DNA of 64,000 bases, from positions 124,001 through 188,000 of the forward strand of contig CAVXEW010000014.1 in NCBI GenBank assembly GCA_963760965.1, given 5' to 3'. The position numbers and the translations under genes were made by a program. The notes under the pieces are model-generated. The model ran no database searches, was not told the origin of the DNA, and worked only from the letters and a program-made list of their open reading frames with translations. The DNA comes from Pararhizobium_B sp963760965 (lineage in GTDB: Bacteria; Pseudomonadota; Alphaproteobacteria; Rhizobiales; Rhizobiaceae). This document shows positions 27,937-38,104 of the stretch, piece by piece (the first letter of the stretch is position 1; each line of letters opens with the position of its first letter).

Positions 27937-28652
27937 TGGATCCCAATCTGCTCAAGAGGCTCAATGCGGCAAGGCGCGAGCGCCGCGCCGTGATGCTGGT
28001 GACCGATCTCGGCGACGGCCGCGATCGCGTGCTGGAAGAGGGCAATCCGGTCGCCGGCGCGCTTGGCGATGCCGTAGGCAAGGCGTTTCGCAGCGGCAGG
28101 TCCGGTATCGTCGATGCGGACGGTCGCAGCTATTTTCTGAACGTGCATCTGCCGCCGCCCCGAATCGTCGTGATCGGGGCGGTACACATCAGCCAGGCGC
28201 TGGCGCCCATGGCGCGGATCGCCGGTTTCGATCTGACGATCATCGACCCGCGCACTGCCTTCGCCTCGCCCGAGCGTTTCGCCGGGTGCGACCTTGTCGC
28301 CAGCTGGCCCGACGAGGCGCTGGCCGAGCGGCCACTCGATCCGTTCACCGCGCTGGTCGCCGTGACGCACGATCCGAAGATCGACGACTATCCGCTGAAG
28401 TCGGCGCTGGAAACCGGCTGCTTCTATGTCGGCGCGCTCGGCAGCCGCAAGACGCACGGCAAGCGTGTCGAGAGGCTGAAGGAGGCTGGCGTGGATGACA
28501 GCGCCATAGGCCGCATCGCGGCTCCGATCGGGCTCGATATCGGCGCTTCGAGCCCTGCCGAGATCGCCGTCGCCATCCTTGCCCAGATCATCGAGGCGTT
28601 GCGCACGAGGTCACCCGTGCGGGAGCCGGCGCACGTGTCAGGCCGGCATTAG
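27936..28652 (+). CDS. XdhC family protein with Rossmann domain
   Basis: 238 aa. A degenerate XdhC_CoxI-like start (1-75) followed by the XdhC_C Rossmann-like domain: RIVVIGAVHISQALAPMARIAGFDLTIIDPR, VAVTHDPKIDDYPLKSALETGCFYVGALGSRKTHGKR and IGLDIGASSPAEIAVAILAQI. With the preceding short protein it makes up the two halves seen fused in classical XdhC. Expected role: molybdenum cofactor handling for a hydroxylase. Confidence 0.9.
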   Translation: MDPNLLKRLNAARRERRAVMLVTDLGDGRDRVLEEGNPVAGALGDAVGKAFRSGRSGIVDADGRSYFLNVHLPPPRIVVIGAVHISQALAPMARIAGFDLTIIDPRTAFASPERFAGCDLVASWPDEALAERPLDPFTALVAVTHDPKIDDYPLKSALETGCFYVGALGSRKTHGKRVERLKEAGVDDSAIGRIAAPIGLDIGASSPAEIAVAILAQIIEALRTRSPVREPAHVSGRH

Positions 28653-28653
28653 G

Positions 28654-30279
28654 ATGCGCTTCGGTGAAATCGCCGCCGATGCTGCGGAGGGGACGGTTCT
28701 CGCGCATTCCCTGAAGGTGGCGAGCCTTCGCTTCAAGAAGGGGCGGGTGCTTTCCGCAGCCGACGTTGCGGCCCTTCGCGATGCCGGAGTGGAGAACGTC
28801 GTCGTTGCCTCGCTCGATGCCGGGGATGTTACGGAAGACGAGGCAGCCGCACAGCTTGGTCAGGCCGTGGGGCGGGCGGGCCTGACCGTCTCCGGCGCAA
28901 GCACGGGACGCGTCAACCTGTTCGCAGCCTTCAACGGCCTGTTCACGGCCAATACGGGCCTTGTGGACAGGCTGAACCGCATCGATCCTTCCATAACCTT
29001 CGCCTGCCTCGCCGACCATCGCCAGGTGACCGAAGGCGACATGGTCGCCACGATCAAGATCATACCGCTCGCTGTTCCCGGTACTGCTCTCGCCGCGGCC
29101 CTGGAGGCGGTGCGCGAGCCGGGCCTTCTGTCCGTGAAGCCTTTCCGGGCTGCGAGGACCTTGCTTGTCGCGACGACCCTGCCGACGCTCAAGCCGTCGG
29201 TCATGGACAAGACGGCAGGGCTCCTGCGCCGGCGGCTGGCGCCGTCGGGGAGCACGCTCGTGGCGGAGCGCCGGGTCCCTCACGACACTGCCGCCGTCCG
29301 GCAGGCCCTCGTCGAGCAGGCGGCGGAAAGCGACCTCGTGGTCCTCTTCGGCGCGTCTGCGGTCGTCGATCCTCAGGACGTCATCCCCGCAGCCATCCGC
29401 GCCGCAGGCGGCGAGGTCTACCAGGTCGGAATGCCGGTCGATCCGGGCAACCTGCTGGTGCTCGGAGCACTGCACGGCGTCCCGGTCATAGGTGCGCCGG
29501 GTTGCGCACGCAGTCCGAGAGAAAACGGTTTCGACTGGGTGCTGGCGCGCGTTCTGGCGGGCGAAGACCCGCGATCCATGCAGGTCACAGCGATGGGAGT
29601 GGGAGGGCTGCTGATGGAAATTCCGAGCCGCCCGCAGCCCCGCTCCCGGTCGGAGAAGGGCGAAGACCTGCCGGTGGAGATCGTCATGCTCGCGGCCGGA
29701 CGGGCCAGCCGGATGGGAAGCGAAAGCGGCCACAAGCTTCTTGCCATGTTCGGCGACGAGCCTCTGGTCCGTCGCATGGCCCGGATCGCGCTTGAAGCCG
29801 GGGCCGGCGCTGTCCATGCCGTCGTAGGCTTCAGGCGCGAGGCCATCGTCGAGGCACTTGCCGGCCTCGACCTCGATCTCGTCGAGAACCCCGACTATGC
29901 GTCCGGAATGGCGAGCTCGCTCGCCACTGGGGTCGCGCGTCTTTCGCGGGAGACCGCCGGTGTCGTCGTCCTGCTCGCCGACATGCCGGGCCTGAAGGCG
30001 GCGCACATCCGCAAGCTGGTCGACGTTTTCAGGGCTCACGGGGGCCGGGCCGTCGTTCGCGCCGCTCATGATGGCCGGCGCGGCAATCCGGTCGTCCTGC
30101 CTGGTGCCGCCTTCGAGGAGATCCTGCACCTCTCGGGCGACCTCGGGGCCCGTGCTATCATCGAGTCCGGTGAGTTCGAGGTCATCGACGTGGAAATCGG
30201 CGAGGCTGCCCATATCGACGTCGACACGCCGCAGGCGGTCCGCTCGGCCGGCGGAAGGCTGGAGACGGAGTCGTCCTGA
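28654..30279 (+). CDS. MoeA/MoCF-like and MobA-like fusion, molybdenum cofactor handling
   Basis: 541 aa. The N-terminal part (1-340) resembles the molybdopterin-binding MoeA/MoCF fold: LKKGRVLSAADVAAL..., SDLVVLFGASAVVDPQDVIPAAIRAAGGEVYQVGMPVDPGN and PVIGAPGCARSPRENGFDWVLARVLAG. The C-terminal part (about 345-535) is a nucleotidyltransferase of the MobA/MocA type with LAAGRASRMG near 348 and LLADMPGL. MocA-like enzymes attach CMP to molybdopterin for xanthine dehydrogenase-family hydroxylases. Last gene of the cluster; starts two bases after the XdhC gene. Exact nucleotide specificity is not settled by the sequence. Confidence 0.88.
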   Translation: MRFGEIAADAAEGTVLAHSLKVASLRFKKGRVLSAADVAALRDAGVENVVVASLDAGDVTEDEAAAQLGQAVGRAGLTVSGASTGRVNLFAAFNGLFTANTGLVDRLNRIDPSITFACLADHRQVTEGDMVATIKIIPLAVPGTALAAALEAVREPGLLSVKPFRAARTLLVATTLPTLKPSVMDKTAGLLRRRLAPSGSTLVAERRVPHDTAAVRQALVEQAAESDLVVLFGASAVVDPQDVIPAAIRAAGGEVYQVGMPVDPGNLLVLGALHGVPVIGAPGCARSPRENGFDWVLARVLAGEDPRSMQVTAMGVGGLLMEIPSRPQPRSRSEKGEDLPVEIVMLAAGRASRMGSESGHKLLAMFGDEPLVRRMARIALEAGAGAVHAVVGFRREAIVEALAGLDLDLVENPDYASGMASSLATGVARLSRETAGVVVLLADMPGLKAAHIRKLVDVFRAHGGRAVVRAAHDGRRGNPVVLPGAAFEEILHLSGDLGARAIIESGEFEVIDVEIGEAAHIDVDTPQAVRSAGGRLETESS

Positions 30280-30335
30280 AGCCTTCCGAACCATGCTATG
30301 AATGCAGGCTCACCGGGACTTTCACGGAGACAGGC

Positions 30336-30666
30336 ATGGACGACGGCGCAATCCGGGACATGTTCGAGAGCCTCGGACCGGTCGACATCCGGCGGATCTT
30401 CGGCGGCAAGGGCATCTATGTGAATGACGTCATCGTCGCGCTCGAGTATCGCGGCGACGTACTTCTGAAGGCGGATGCAGAGACGGTCGAAGAGTTCCGG
30501 CAGGCAGGCTCGACGCAATGGACATACAAGCCCAGCAGGAGCGACAGACTGGCGGCAATGCCGTACTGGTCGATTCCGGAGTCCGCACTCGACGATCCGG
30601 AGGAGATGTCGAAGTGGGCGCGGCTTGCCTACGATGCAGGTCTCAGGGCCAGCAAGCGGACCTCGG

Positions 30667-30692
<26 letters not shown>
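30336..30692 (+). CDS. TfoX N-terminal domain protein
   Basis: 118 aa. TfoX_N fold: IRRIFGGKGIYVNDVIVALEYRGDVLLKADAETVEEFRQAGS followed by YWSIPESALDDPEEMSKWARLAYDAG. The related Haemophilus protein regulates competence, but single-domain TfoX_N proteins in alphaproteobacteria have no demonstrated role. Its 3' end overlaps the convergent helicase gene by 26 bases. Confidence 0.88.
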
Positions 30693-32169
<1,477 letters not shown>

Positions 32170-32295
32170 GGTAAAACCGTGGGATACGACCCACCTGAGG
32201 CTAGGCGGGACATAGTTCGCTCAGGCGCCCGAGTCAAGAAAACCATTCGGCGTACCTCCAGGGTACGCGCGCCTTCAGAAGCGCGGTTCAGCCGG

Positions 32296-33660
32296 TCATT
32301 TGCGCAGCAGCGCCTGAAGGACGAGGCCGGAGTTCAGGAAGCGCTCGGGGTCTACGGGATGGCCGTCCAGCCGGACCTCGTAGTGCAGGTGCGGTCCGGT
32401 CGAGCGCCCGGTGGAGCCGCTCCTTCCAATCACATCGCCGGTTGCGACGGTCTCGCCGACATGCACGAGGACTTGCGAAAGGTGTCCATAGCGGCTGGAA
32501 ACCCCGTCGCCATGGTCGATCTCGACCATGTTGCCGTAGCCGGCATCGGGGCCTGCGTGGGTCACCGTACCGGCGCCCGTGGACCGGACCGGCGTGCCGC
32601 GCGGCGCGCGCAGGTCGACTCCGGGGTGAAAGGCCATCCTTTCGAGGAACGGATCCTCTCGAGAGCCGAACGGGCTCGTCACCACGTCCTCGACCAACGG
32701 ACGTCCGAAGGGCAGCTTCCGGGCGAGCGAGCGCACGCTCTCAAGCCGGTCGAGGGCGTGGTTGAGGCGAACCAGCGAGGCATGGAACCTGTCCGGATCC
32801 TCGATGCGAACGAACGGTCCGCCGATGCCGGACTGCGCCGCTGCGCCTGTCGCTTTAGCCTTCCCGGATTCCCCGCCGCCCGTCTTGGAAAGGGACACCC
32901 CGCTGCCGTCGAGCACCGACCTGATGGCGCTGGCGGCCTTGATGGCACGAGCAGTGAGCGTCTCCACCTTCACTGCCTGGTCTGCCTCGATGTTCCTGAG
33001 GGACAGCGCCACCTTGCGAACGACGTTGCCGGCCTCGGCCGGATCGCCGGCCCGGCGCGGATCGCCTCTCAGCAGGACGGCTGCCGGTCGCGGTTCGGCA
33101 GGCAGGAATGCGTTGACGAGTCCAGACTGAGCGGCGTCGGGTGCTGCGGCCTGCTTTCCCGTCACGGCTTCGATGGCCGAGAGGGCAGGGACCTCGAGGC
33201 CGGGGTCGCCGGCGGGCCGCGGCGCGGGAACCGGAACGTCGCGCGCCAGCAGCCCCGCCGATCGCGCCCTGTCGAGGAGCGGCTCCAGCTGTCCGTGGTG
33301 GAGCGTCAGGATCGCCTGGCGCTGGTAGAGCTTGCTGATCCTGTCCTCGATCTTCTGCTGGTCGATGAGCTGCTGGCTCTTGACCCGGTCGACCTGGGCG
33401 CGAAGGTTCGCGATGCGCTCCTCGTATCGGCGGGTGACGCGCGCCTGCTCGGCATGCGCTGTGTCGATCAGGTCGTCGCGCATGAACAGGTAGGCCGTGG
33501 CCGCAAGGTACCCGGCGAGGAAGACACCGGCGCAACCCGCGACGAGGCCGGCCTGCCAGGGGCGGAAGCTGAAATGCCGGATCCGGTCGCCGCTGGCGAT
33601 GATGATCGTATGCTGCGTCGGCCGCCTACCGAAAACCTGTGTGTTTATTGCCTTCGGCAC
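32296..33660 (-). CDS. M23 family metallopeptidase, membrane-anchored
   Basis: 454 aa. Cytoplasmic start, one membrane segment (about 35-60), a coiled-coil-like region (RRYEERIANLRAQVDRVKSQQ), an intermediate linker rich in Ala/Pro, and a C-terminal LytM/M23 domain with zinc ligands in HPGVDLRAPRG (about 345) and HLHYEV (about 426). These hydrolyse peptidoglycan peptides or activate amidases in cell separation. The start is GTG at 33660 preceded by AGGGA. Active-site residues are intact. Confidence 0.9.
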   Translation of the reverse strand: MPKAINTQVFGRRPTQHTIIIASGDRIRHFSFRPWQAGLVAGCAGVFLAGYLAATAYLFMRDDLIDTAHAEQARVTRRYEERIANLRAQVDRVKSQQLIDQQKIEDRISKLYQRQAILTLHHGQLEPLLDRARSAGLLARDVPVPAPRPAGDPGLEVPALSAIEAVTGKQAAAPDAAQSGLVNAFLPAEPRPAAVLLRGDPRRAGDPAEAGNVVRKVALSLRNIEADQAVKVETLTARAIKAASAIRSVLDGSGVSLSKTGGGESGKAKATGAAAQSGIGGPFVRIEDPDRFHASLVRLNHALDRLESVRSLARKLPFGRPLVEDVVTSPFGSREDPFLERMAFHPGVDLRAPRGTPVRSTGAGTVTHAGPDAGYGNMVEIDHGDGVSSRYGHLSQVLVHVGETVATGDVIGRSGSTGRSTGPHLHYEVRLDGHPVDPERFLNSGLVLQALLRK

Positions 33661-33839
33661 GAGAATGTCCCTGAACCCGCCCCAACTGGAAACAGGATGC
33701 CGCGTTAAGGTTAATAAACCTTTCCGCGAGGGCCGCGCGCCGGCCGACCCCCGGCCTACGCCAATTCGTCGCGCCGGGGGAATTCGTCCCGGTGCGCGAA
33801 ATCGGAAAAAGACACGGATATACCGGGACTTTTACATGG

Positions 33840-34310
33840 TCATGAATGTGAACGAACAGCTTCCAGGACTGCCTCTGCATGCCCGGGTACCTTGACCTTC
33901 GGCCAGACATTCAAGATTTCGCCACGCTCGCCGATCAGGACGGTCGTGCGCTCGACGCCCATGTACTTGCGGCCGTACATGCTCTTTTCCTTCCAGACGC
34001 CGTACGCTTCGAGCACGGAGTGATCCTCGTCGGAGGCAAGGATCACGCTCAGCCCGTGCTTGGCGATGAACTTGTCGTGCCTGGAAGGCGAATCGGGTGA
34101 CATGCCGATGATCACCGCCCCGGCCTCGGCGAACTCTTCGGCAAGTCCGGTGAAGGCGACGGCCTCGCTCGTGCAGCCGCTGGTGTCGTCCTTGGGATAG
34201 AAGTAGAGGACCACCTTCTTCCCGGAGAATTCGGCGAGGGAAACGGTGCCGCCTCCGTCGCGGGGAAGTGAAAATGCAGGGGCCGCAGCGCCGGGGGCGA
34301 TCTCGCTCAT
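33840..34310 (-). CDS. bcp: BCP-type thioredoxin-dependent peroxiredoxin
   Basis: 156 aa. AhpC/TSA fold peroxiredoxin of the Bcp/PrxQ group reducing peroxides. Peroxidatic Cys46 in DDTSGCTSEA; Arg in the ERTTVLIGERGEI region supports it. The resolving cysteine normally five residues later is Val51 here, so a 1-Cys mechanism or resolution by an external thiol is expected. It lies 137 bases from the divergent YhdP-like gene. Confidence 0.92.
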   Translation of the reverse strand: MSEIAPGAAAPAFSLPRDGGGTVSLAEFSGKKVVLYFYPKDDTSGCTSEAVAFTGLAEEFAEAGAVIIGMSPDSPSRHDKFIAKHGLSVILASDEDHSVLEAYGVWKEKSMYGRKYMGVERTTVLIGERGEILNVWPKVKVPGHAEAVLEAVRSHS

Positions 34311-34447
34311 GACTTTTGCCTTTCCGTGTCGTATCCGGTGAATGGAGGAACAGAAGTCCGATATATGTACCTGATGAGACTCGTCCAGCGCCTCTTGCCC
34401 AATCCGGCAATCGTCCTGCGGCTGGCCGGGCGAGGAGGAAGGAAAGG

Positions 34448-37400
34448 TTGACGAAGACGCCCGACGACGACGGTCGCGAACGCCCCGGCAAGCGGCGTGT
34501 GCGGCTGCATGAATTGCCGTCGGCGGATGCGCACGACCCGGTGATAGTCGACGCTGCGGCGCCTCGTCGGGGACTGCACTGGTCCGCGCGCTGGTCGGCC
34601 GGGCTCCTTGTGGCCTTCATCCTCGTCGTTGCGCTCGTAATGGGCCTCATCGAGGCGGGCACGGCGGACCGGTTCCTCACGGAGAGGGCGCGGGCAGGGC
34701 TGCAGCAGGCGCTCGGCGAAGGGATCGAGCCGACCCTTGCCGGTGCCCGTATTCGCATCTCGGACAACGGCGAGGTCAAGCTGGAGGCCCGCGACGTCCG
34801 GCTCAGCGACAGCGACACGCAGCAGACGCTCGCATCGGCGAAGACCGTCACCATCAGGCTGGAGCCACTGCCGCTCATCAGGGGCCGGATCGCGGTGAGT
34901 TCGCTGAACATCAAGGGCGTGCTGCTGGATCCGTCCGCCTTCGGGTCGGGGCAGCCGGTCGAGCTCGGCAATCTGCGGGTCGACGATGTCGGAAAGATCG
35001 TCAATGCCGCGTTCAAGGGTGCCGACCGGTTTCTCGGCGTGCTGAGGAAAGGCCATGCCGGAGAAATCCGGATCAGCGACACCCAGATAATCGGAGCCGA
35101 CAGGGGCGGGGTGCCCGTCGTCGTCAAGTCGCTGACTCTCCGCCAGGGCCGGCAGGGCGACCTGCAACTGGCCGGCACCATCGACGAGGGCAACGAAACG
35201 GCCGGCATCCACGCGACTGCCCGAACCGGCGCAGACGGCGGCAAGGTCGAGGCGATCGACGCGAAGCTGTCGCATTTCGACACGACGCCTTTCCTGGTCC
35301 AGCGCGACGCCGAGGGGCAGCCGGCGCTCGGGGTGTCCACTTTCGTCGACTTCGCGCTGACGGCAATGCGCGGCACAGGGAAGCAGAAGCCGAAGCTTGA
35401 AGCGAAGCTCGATCTCGGACCCGGGCGGTTCTATGCCGACGGAACCCCGGCGCGGATCGAACACAGCAAGATCCGGCTTGCCTATCGCTTCGATCGCGGC
35501 TCCATCGAGATCCTGCCCTCGGTCCTGCACGTCGGCGCGTCCGTCTTTCCCTTCGACGGCGGAGTCATCGATCTCTCCAAGCTTGCCGACAGGAGCGGCA
35601 AGGGCTTCGCCTTCGATCTCGTTTCCAACAGCGCTCGATCGGAGCCCGTCGATTCGGATGAGCCGGCCCTGCCGTTCAACGGCAAGATTTTCGCCAAGTA
35701 CCTAAAGGAAAAACAGGAGTTCGTCGTCGAGCAAATGGCGATTTCGACGCCGCTCGGATCCTTGGCCGGCTCTCTCCGGCTGCAGCAGGCGCAGAAATCT
35801 CCCGAGATCAGTTTCGTCGCCCGGATCGACTCCATGAAGACGGCCGCCGTGAAGCAGCTTTGGCCTTACTGGCTGGCGGTCCATGCGAGGGAATGGGTGT
35901 TGAACAACCTCTACGGCGGCGCCGTTTCCAACGGGTCGATCAAGCTGTTCATCCCGGCGGACAAGATCGCGGAGAATGCAGGCGACATGAAATTCGATCC
36001 AGGGGAACTGCAGATCGATTTCGACTATGCGAAGGCGCGGCTGAACGTGGCCGGTGACATCCCTCCGCTGCGCGATGCCGTGGGCCATCTGAAGTTGCGC
36101 GGATCCCGCCTCGACATCGACCTTCGGGACGCGACCGCCTATTTTCCGACCGGCCGGAAGGTCGATGTTTCGCAGGGTGTCTTCGCGATTCCCGACACCG
36201 AGGCGCATCCGCTGATGGCCGACCTCGACATCAAGGTGTCCGGCAAGTCCGACGCCGTTGCCGAGCTCGTCTCCTACAGCCCGATCGACGCGCTTGATCG
36301 TATCGATTTCACGCCGTCCGACTTCACGTCCGGCAATGTCGTCTCGCATGTCACGGCGACATTCGGCCTGCTGCAGGAGCAGGACCCGCCGCCTCCGGTC
36401 TGGAATGTCGACGCGAAGCTCGACAAGGTGGACCTGAAGCCAAAGGTCGACGGCCACGACTTCCACAAGCTCTCCGGAACGCTTGTCGTCGATCCGGGGA
36501 AGGCGGCGCTCGACACCGACGCGCAGGTCGACGGGTTTCCGATGCACGTCAAGCTGACGGAGCCGTTCGGCAAGGACAGCACGGTAAAGCCGGAGAGGGT
36601 GATCACCGCCACTCTCGACAACGCCGCCCGCAAGGCTCTGCTGCCCGGCGTGAACGAAGTGCTGGACGGTCCCGTGGACGTGAAGATGACGCGCACCGGG
36701 CCTGGTCAACAGGCCGTTACGGCAGACCTGACGGCGGCGCGGGTGACGATACCGGGCATCGACTGGTCCAAGGGCGCAGGCGTCAAGGCGAATTCCACTT
36801 TTACAACAGATGACAGCGGCAAGTCGCTGAAAGTGAACGATTTCACGCTTCATGGAGATGGATTCCAGGCCGCCGGTCAGCTGGATATTTCCGACGGCCG
36901 GCTGGCCTCCGCGGACTTCGCCAAAGTGAAACTGTCGCCCGGCGACGACTTCTCGGTTCGCATCAGGCGCGATTCGGGGGGCTTCAAGGTCAAGGTCAGT
37001 GGCGCCTCGATCGATCTCCGGTCATTGATCAAGGGGGTAAAGGGCGACGGCGGCAACGGCGGCGGAGGAGCCGATGGCGCACCGCTTTCGTTGCAGGCAA
37101 AGATCGGGAGTGCCCGCGGCTTCAACGGCGAAAAGCTGAGCGGCCTCGATCTCGACTACTCCGGCCAGGGCGGGGCAATCCGGTCGCTCGACGTCAAGGC
37201 GGTGACCGGCACCGGCGAGGCGCTTGTGGCAAAGGCAAGCCCGGACGGCGGCGCCACCACGGTGACCGTTTCCTGCGGCGACGCCGGCGCGCTGGCCCGC
37301 TTCGCCGACATCTACGCGAAGCTTCGGGGCGGGCTCCTCAACATCAGGCTGCGGAAGGAACCCAAGTCGGCCTATCGCGGTACGATCGATCTCCGGAATT

Positions 37401-37849
37401 TCTCGGTGGCCGGCGAGGGGCGGCTGAATTCCATCATCAGCCAGAAGTCCGGCAGCACGGGGCGAAGCCTGCGCGAGACTGTGAACAAGCCGCTCGACCT
37501 TACGGTCGCGCAGTTCCAGCGGGCCTCCGCGCGCATCGAACTCGGCAGCGACTATCTCCTCGTCTCGGACGGCGTCCTTCGCGGCGTGCAGATCGGCTCG
37601 ACGTTCCAGGGCACGGTCTACGATTCGAAGGGTCGCATGAACATCACCGGCACCTTCATGCCCGCCTATGGCTTGAACCGGCTGTTCGCGGACGTTCCGA
37701 TTGTAGGGGCTTTGCTCGGCAACGGGCGAGACCGTGGCCTCATCGGCATCACCTACCGGCTCACCGGAACGGTTTCGTCGCCGAAGGTGGAGGTCAATCC
37801 GCTGTCGGTGATCGCACCCGGCATCTTCCGCCAGATTTTCGAGTACTGA
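34448..37849 (+). CDS. YhdP/AsmA-like large membrane-anchored protein (DUF3971)
   Basis: 1133 aa. An N-terminal cytoplasmic part, one membrane anchor (WSAGLLVAFILVVALVMGLIE, about 47-67) and a long periplasmic region of repeated beta-rich segments as in YhdP/TamB/AsmA proteins, which form bridges that move phospholipid between membranes. The C-terminal end (GRMNITGTFMPAYGLNRLFADVPIVGALLG...GITYRLTGTVSSPKVEVNPLSVIAPGIFRQIFEY) is the DUF3971/AsmA_2 signature. The start is set at TTG 34448 because a GGAGGAAGGAAAGG ribosome-binding stretch precedes it; an upstream TTG at 34316 lacks one. Lipid-transport role by family. Confidence 0.87.
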   Translation: MTKTPDDDGRERPGKRRVRLHELPSADAHDPVIVDAAAPRRGLHWSARWSAGLLVAFILVVALVMGLIEAGTADRFLTERARAGLQQALGEGIEPTLAGARIRISDNGEVKLEARDVRLSDSDTQQTLASAKTVTIRLEPLPLIRGRIAVSSLNIKGVLLDPSAFGSGQPVELGNLRVDDVGKIVNAAFKGADRFLGVLRKGHAGEIRISDTQIIGADRGGVPVVVKSLTLRQGRQGDLQLAGTIDEGNETAGIHATARTGADGGKVEAIDAKLSHFDTTPFLVQRDAEGQPALGVSTFVDFALTAMRGTGKQKPKLEAKLDLGPGRFYADGTPARIEHSKIRLAYRFDRGSIEILPSVLHVGASVFPFDGGVIDLSKLADRSGKGFAFDLVSNSARSEPVDSDEPALPFNGKIFAKYLKEKQEFVVEQMAISTPLGSLAGSLRLQQAQKSPEISFVARIDSMKTAAVKQLWPYWLAVHAREWVLNNLYGGAVSNGSIKLFIPADKIAENAGDMKFDPGELQIDFDYAKARLNVAGDIPPLRDAVGHLKLRGSRLDIDLRDATAYFPTGRKVDVSQGVFAIPDTEAHPLMADLDIKVSGKSDAVAELVSYSPIDALDRIDFTPSDFTSGNVVSHVTATFGLLQEQDPPPPVWNVDAKLDKVDLKPKVDGHDFHKLSGTLVVDPGKAALDTDAQVDGFPMHVKLTEPFGKDSTVKPERVITATLDNAARKALLPGVNEVLDGPVDVKMTRTGPGQQAVTADLTAARVTIPGIDWSKGAGVKANSTFTTDDSGKSLKVNDFTLHGDGFQAAGQLDISDGRLASADFAKVKLSPGDDFSVRIRRDSGGFKVKVSGASIDLRSLIKGVKGDGGNGGGGADGAPLSLQAKIGSARGFNGEKLSGLDLDYSGQGGAIRSLDVKAVTGTGEALVAKASPDGGATTVTVSCGDAGALARFADIYAKLRGGLLNIRLRKEPKSAYRGTIDLRNFSVAGEGRLNSIISQKSGSTGRSLRETVNKPLDLTVAQFQRASARIELGSDYLLVSDGVLRGVQIGSTFQGTVYDSKGRMNITGTFMPAYGLNRLFADVPIVGALLGNGRDRGLIGITYRLTGTVSSPKVEVNPLSVIAPGIFRQIFEY

Positions 37850-37976
37850 GTCCGTTAGCTGCGCCGCGCGCGCGCTCTTGGGGCCGTTACCCCGGTGCTT
37901 GCCCCGATGAGTGCATTTCCCTTGGCCATCCTCGGAGGCATTGAAGGCGTCCCGGCGCCGGCTGCGGAGCGGTATG

Positions 37977-38001
37977 GATTCCTGTGACGAGCACAGGAAT
38001 C
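37977..38001. repeat. Palindromic intergenic element (GATTCCTGTG / CACAGGAATC)
   Basis: Perfect 10-bp arms and a five-base ACGAG loop in the gap between the YhdP-like gene and tyrS. One strand reads like the short I-P-V-L-V-T-G-I peptide that turns up in many spurious ORFs of alphaproteobacterial genomes, so this is probably a member of a dispersed repeat family. The remainder of this 255-base gap shows no gene. Confidence 0.65.
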
Positions 38002-38104
38002 AGGAAAGACAAAGGAGGTGTGAGGGAGGAACGGAAAAGGAATCACCCTCGCGGACATAATGCGCTCGTCTAATCGCATTCCGCTCTCGCGCATTTGATC
38101 GCTG

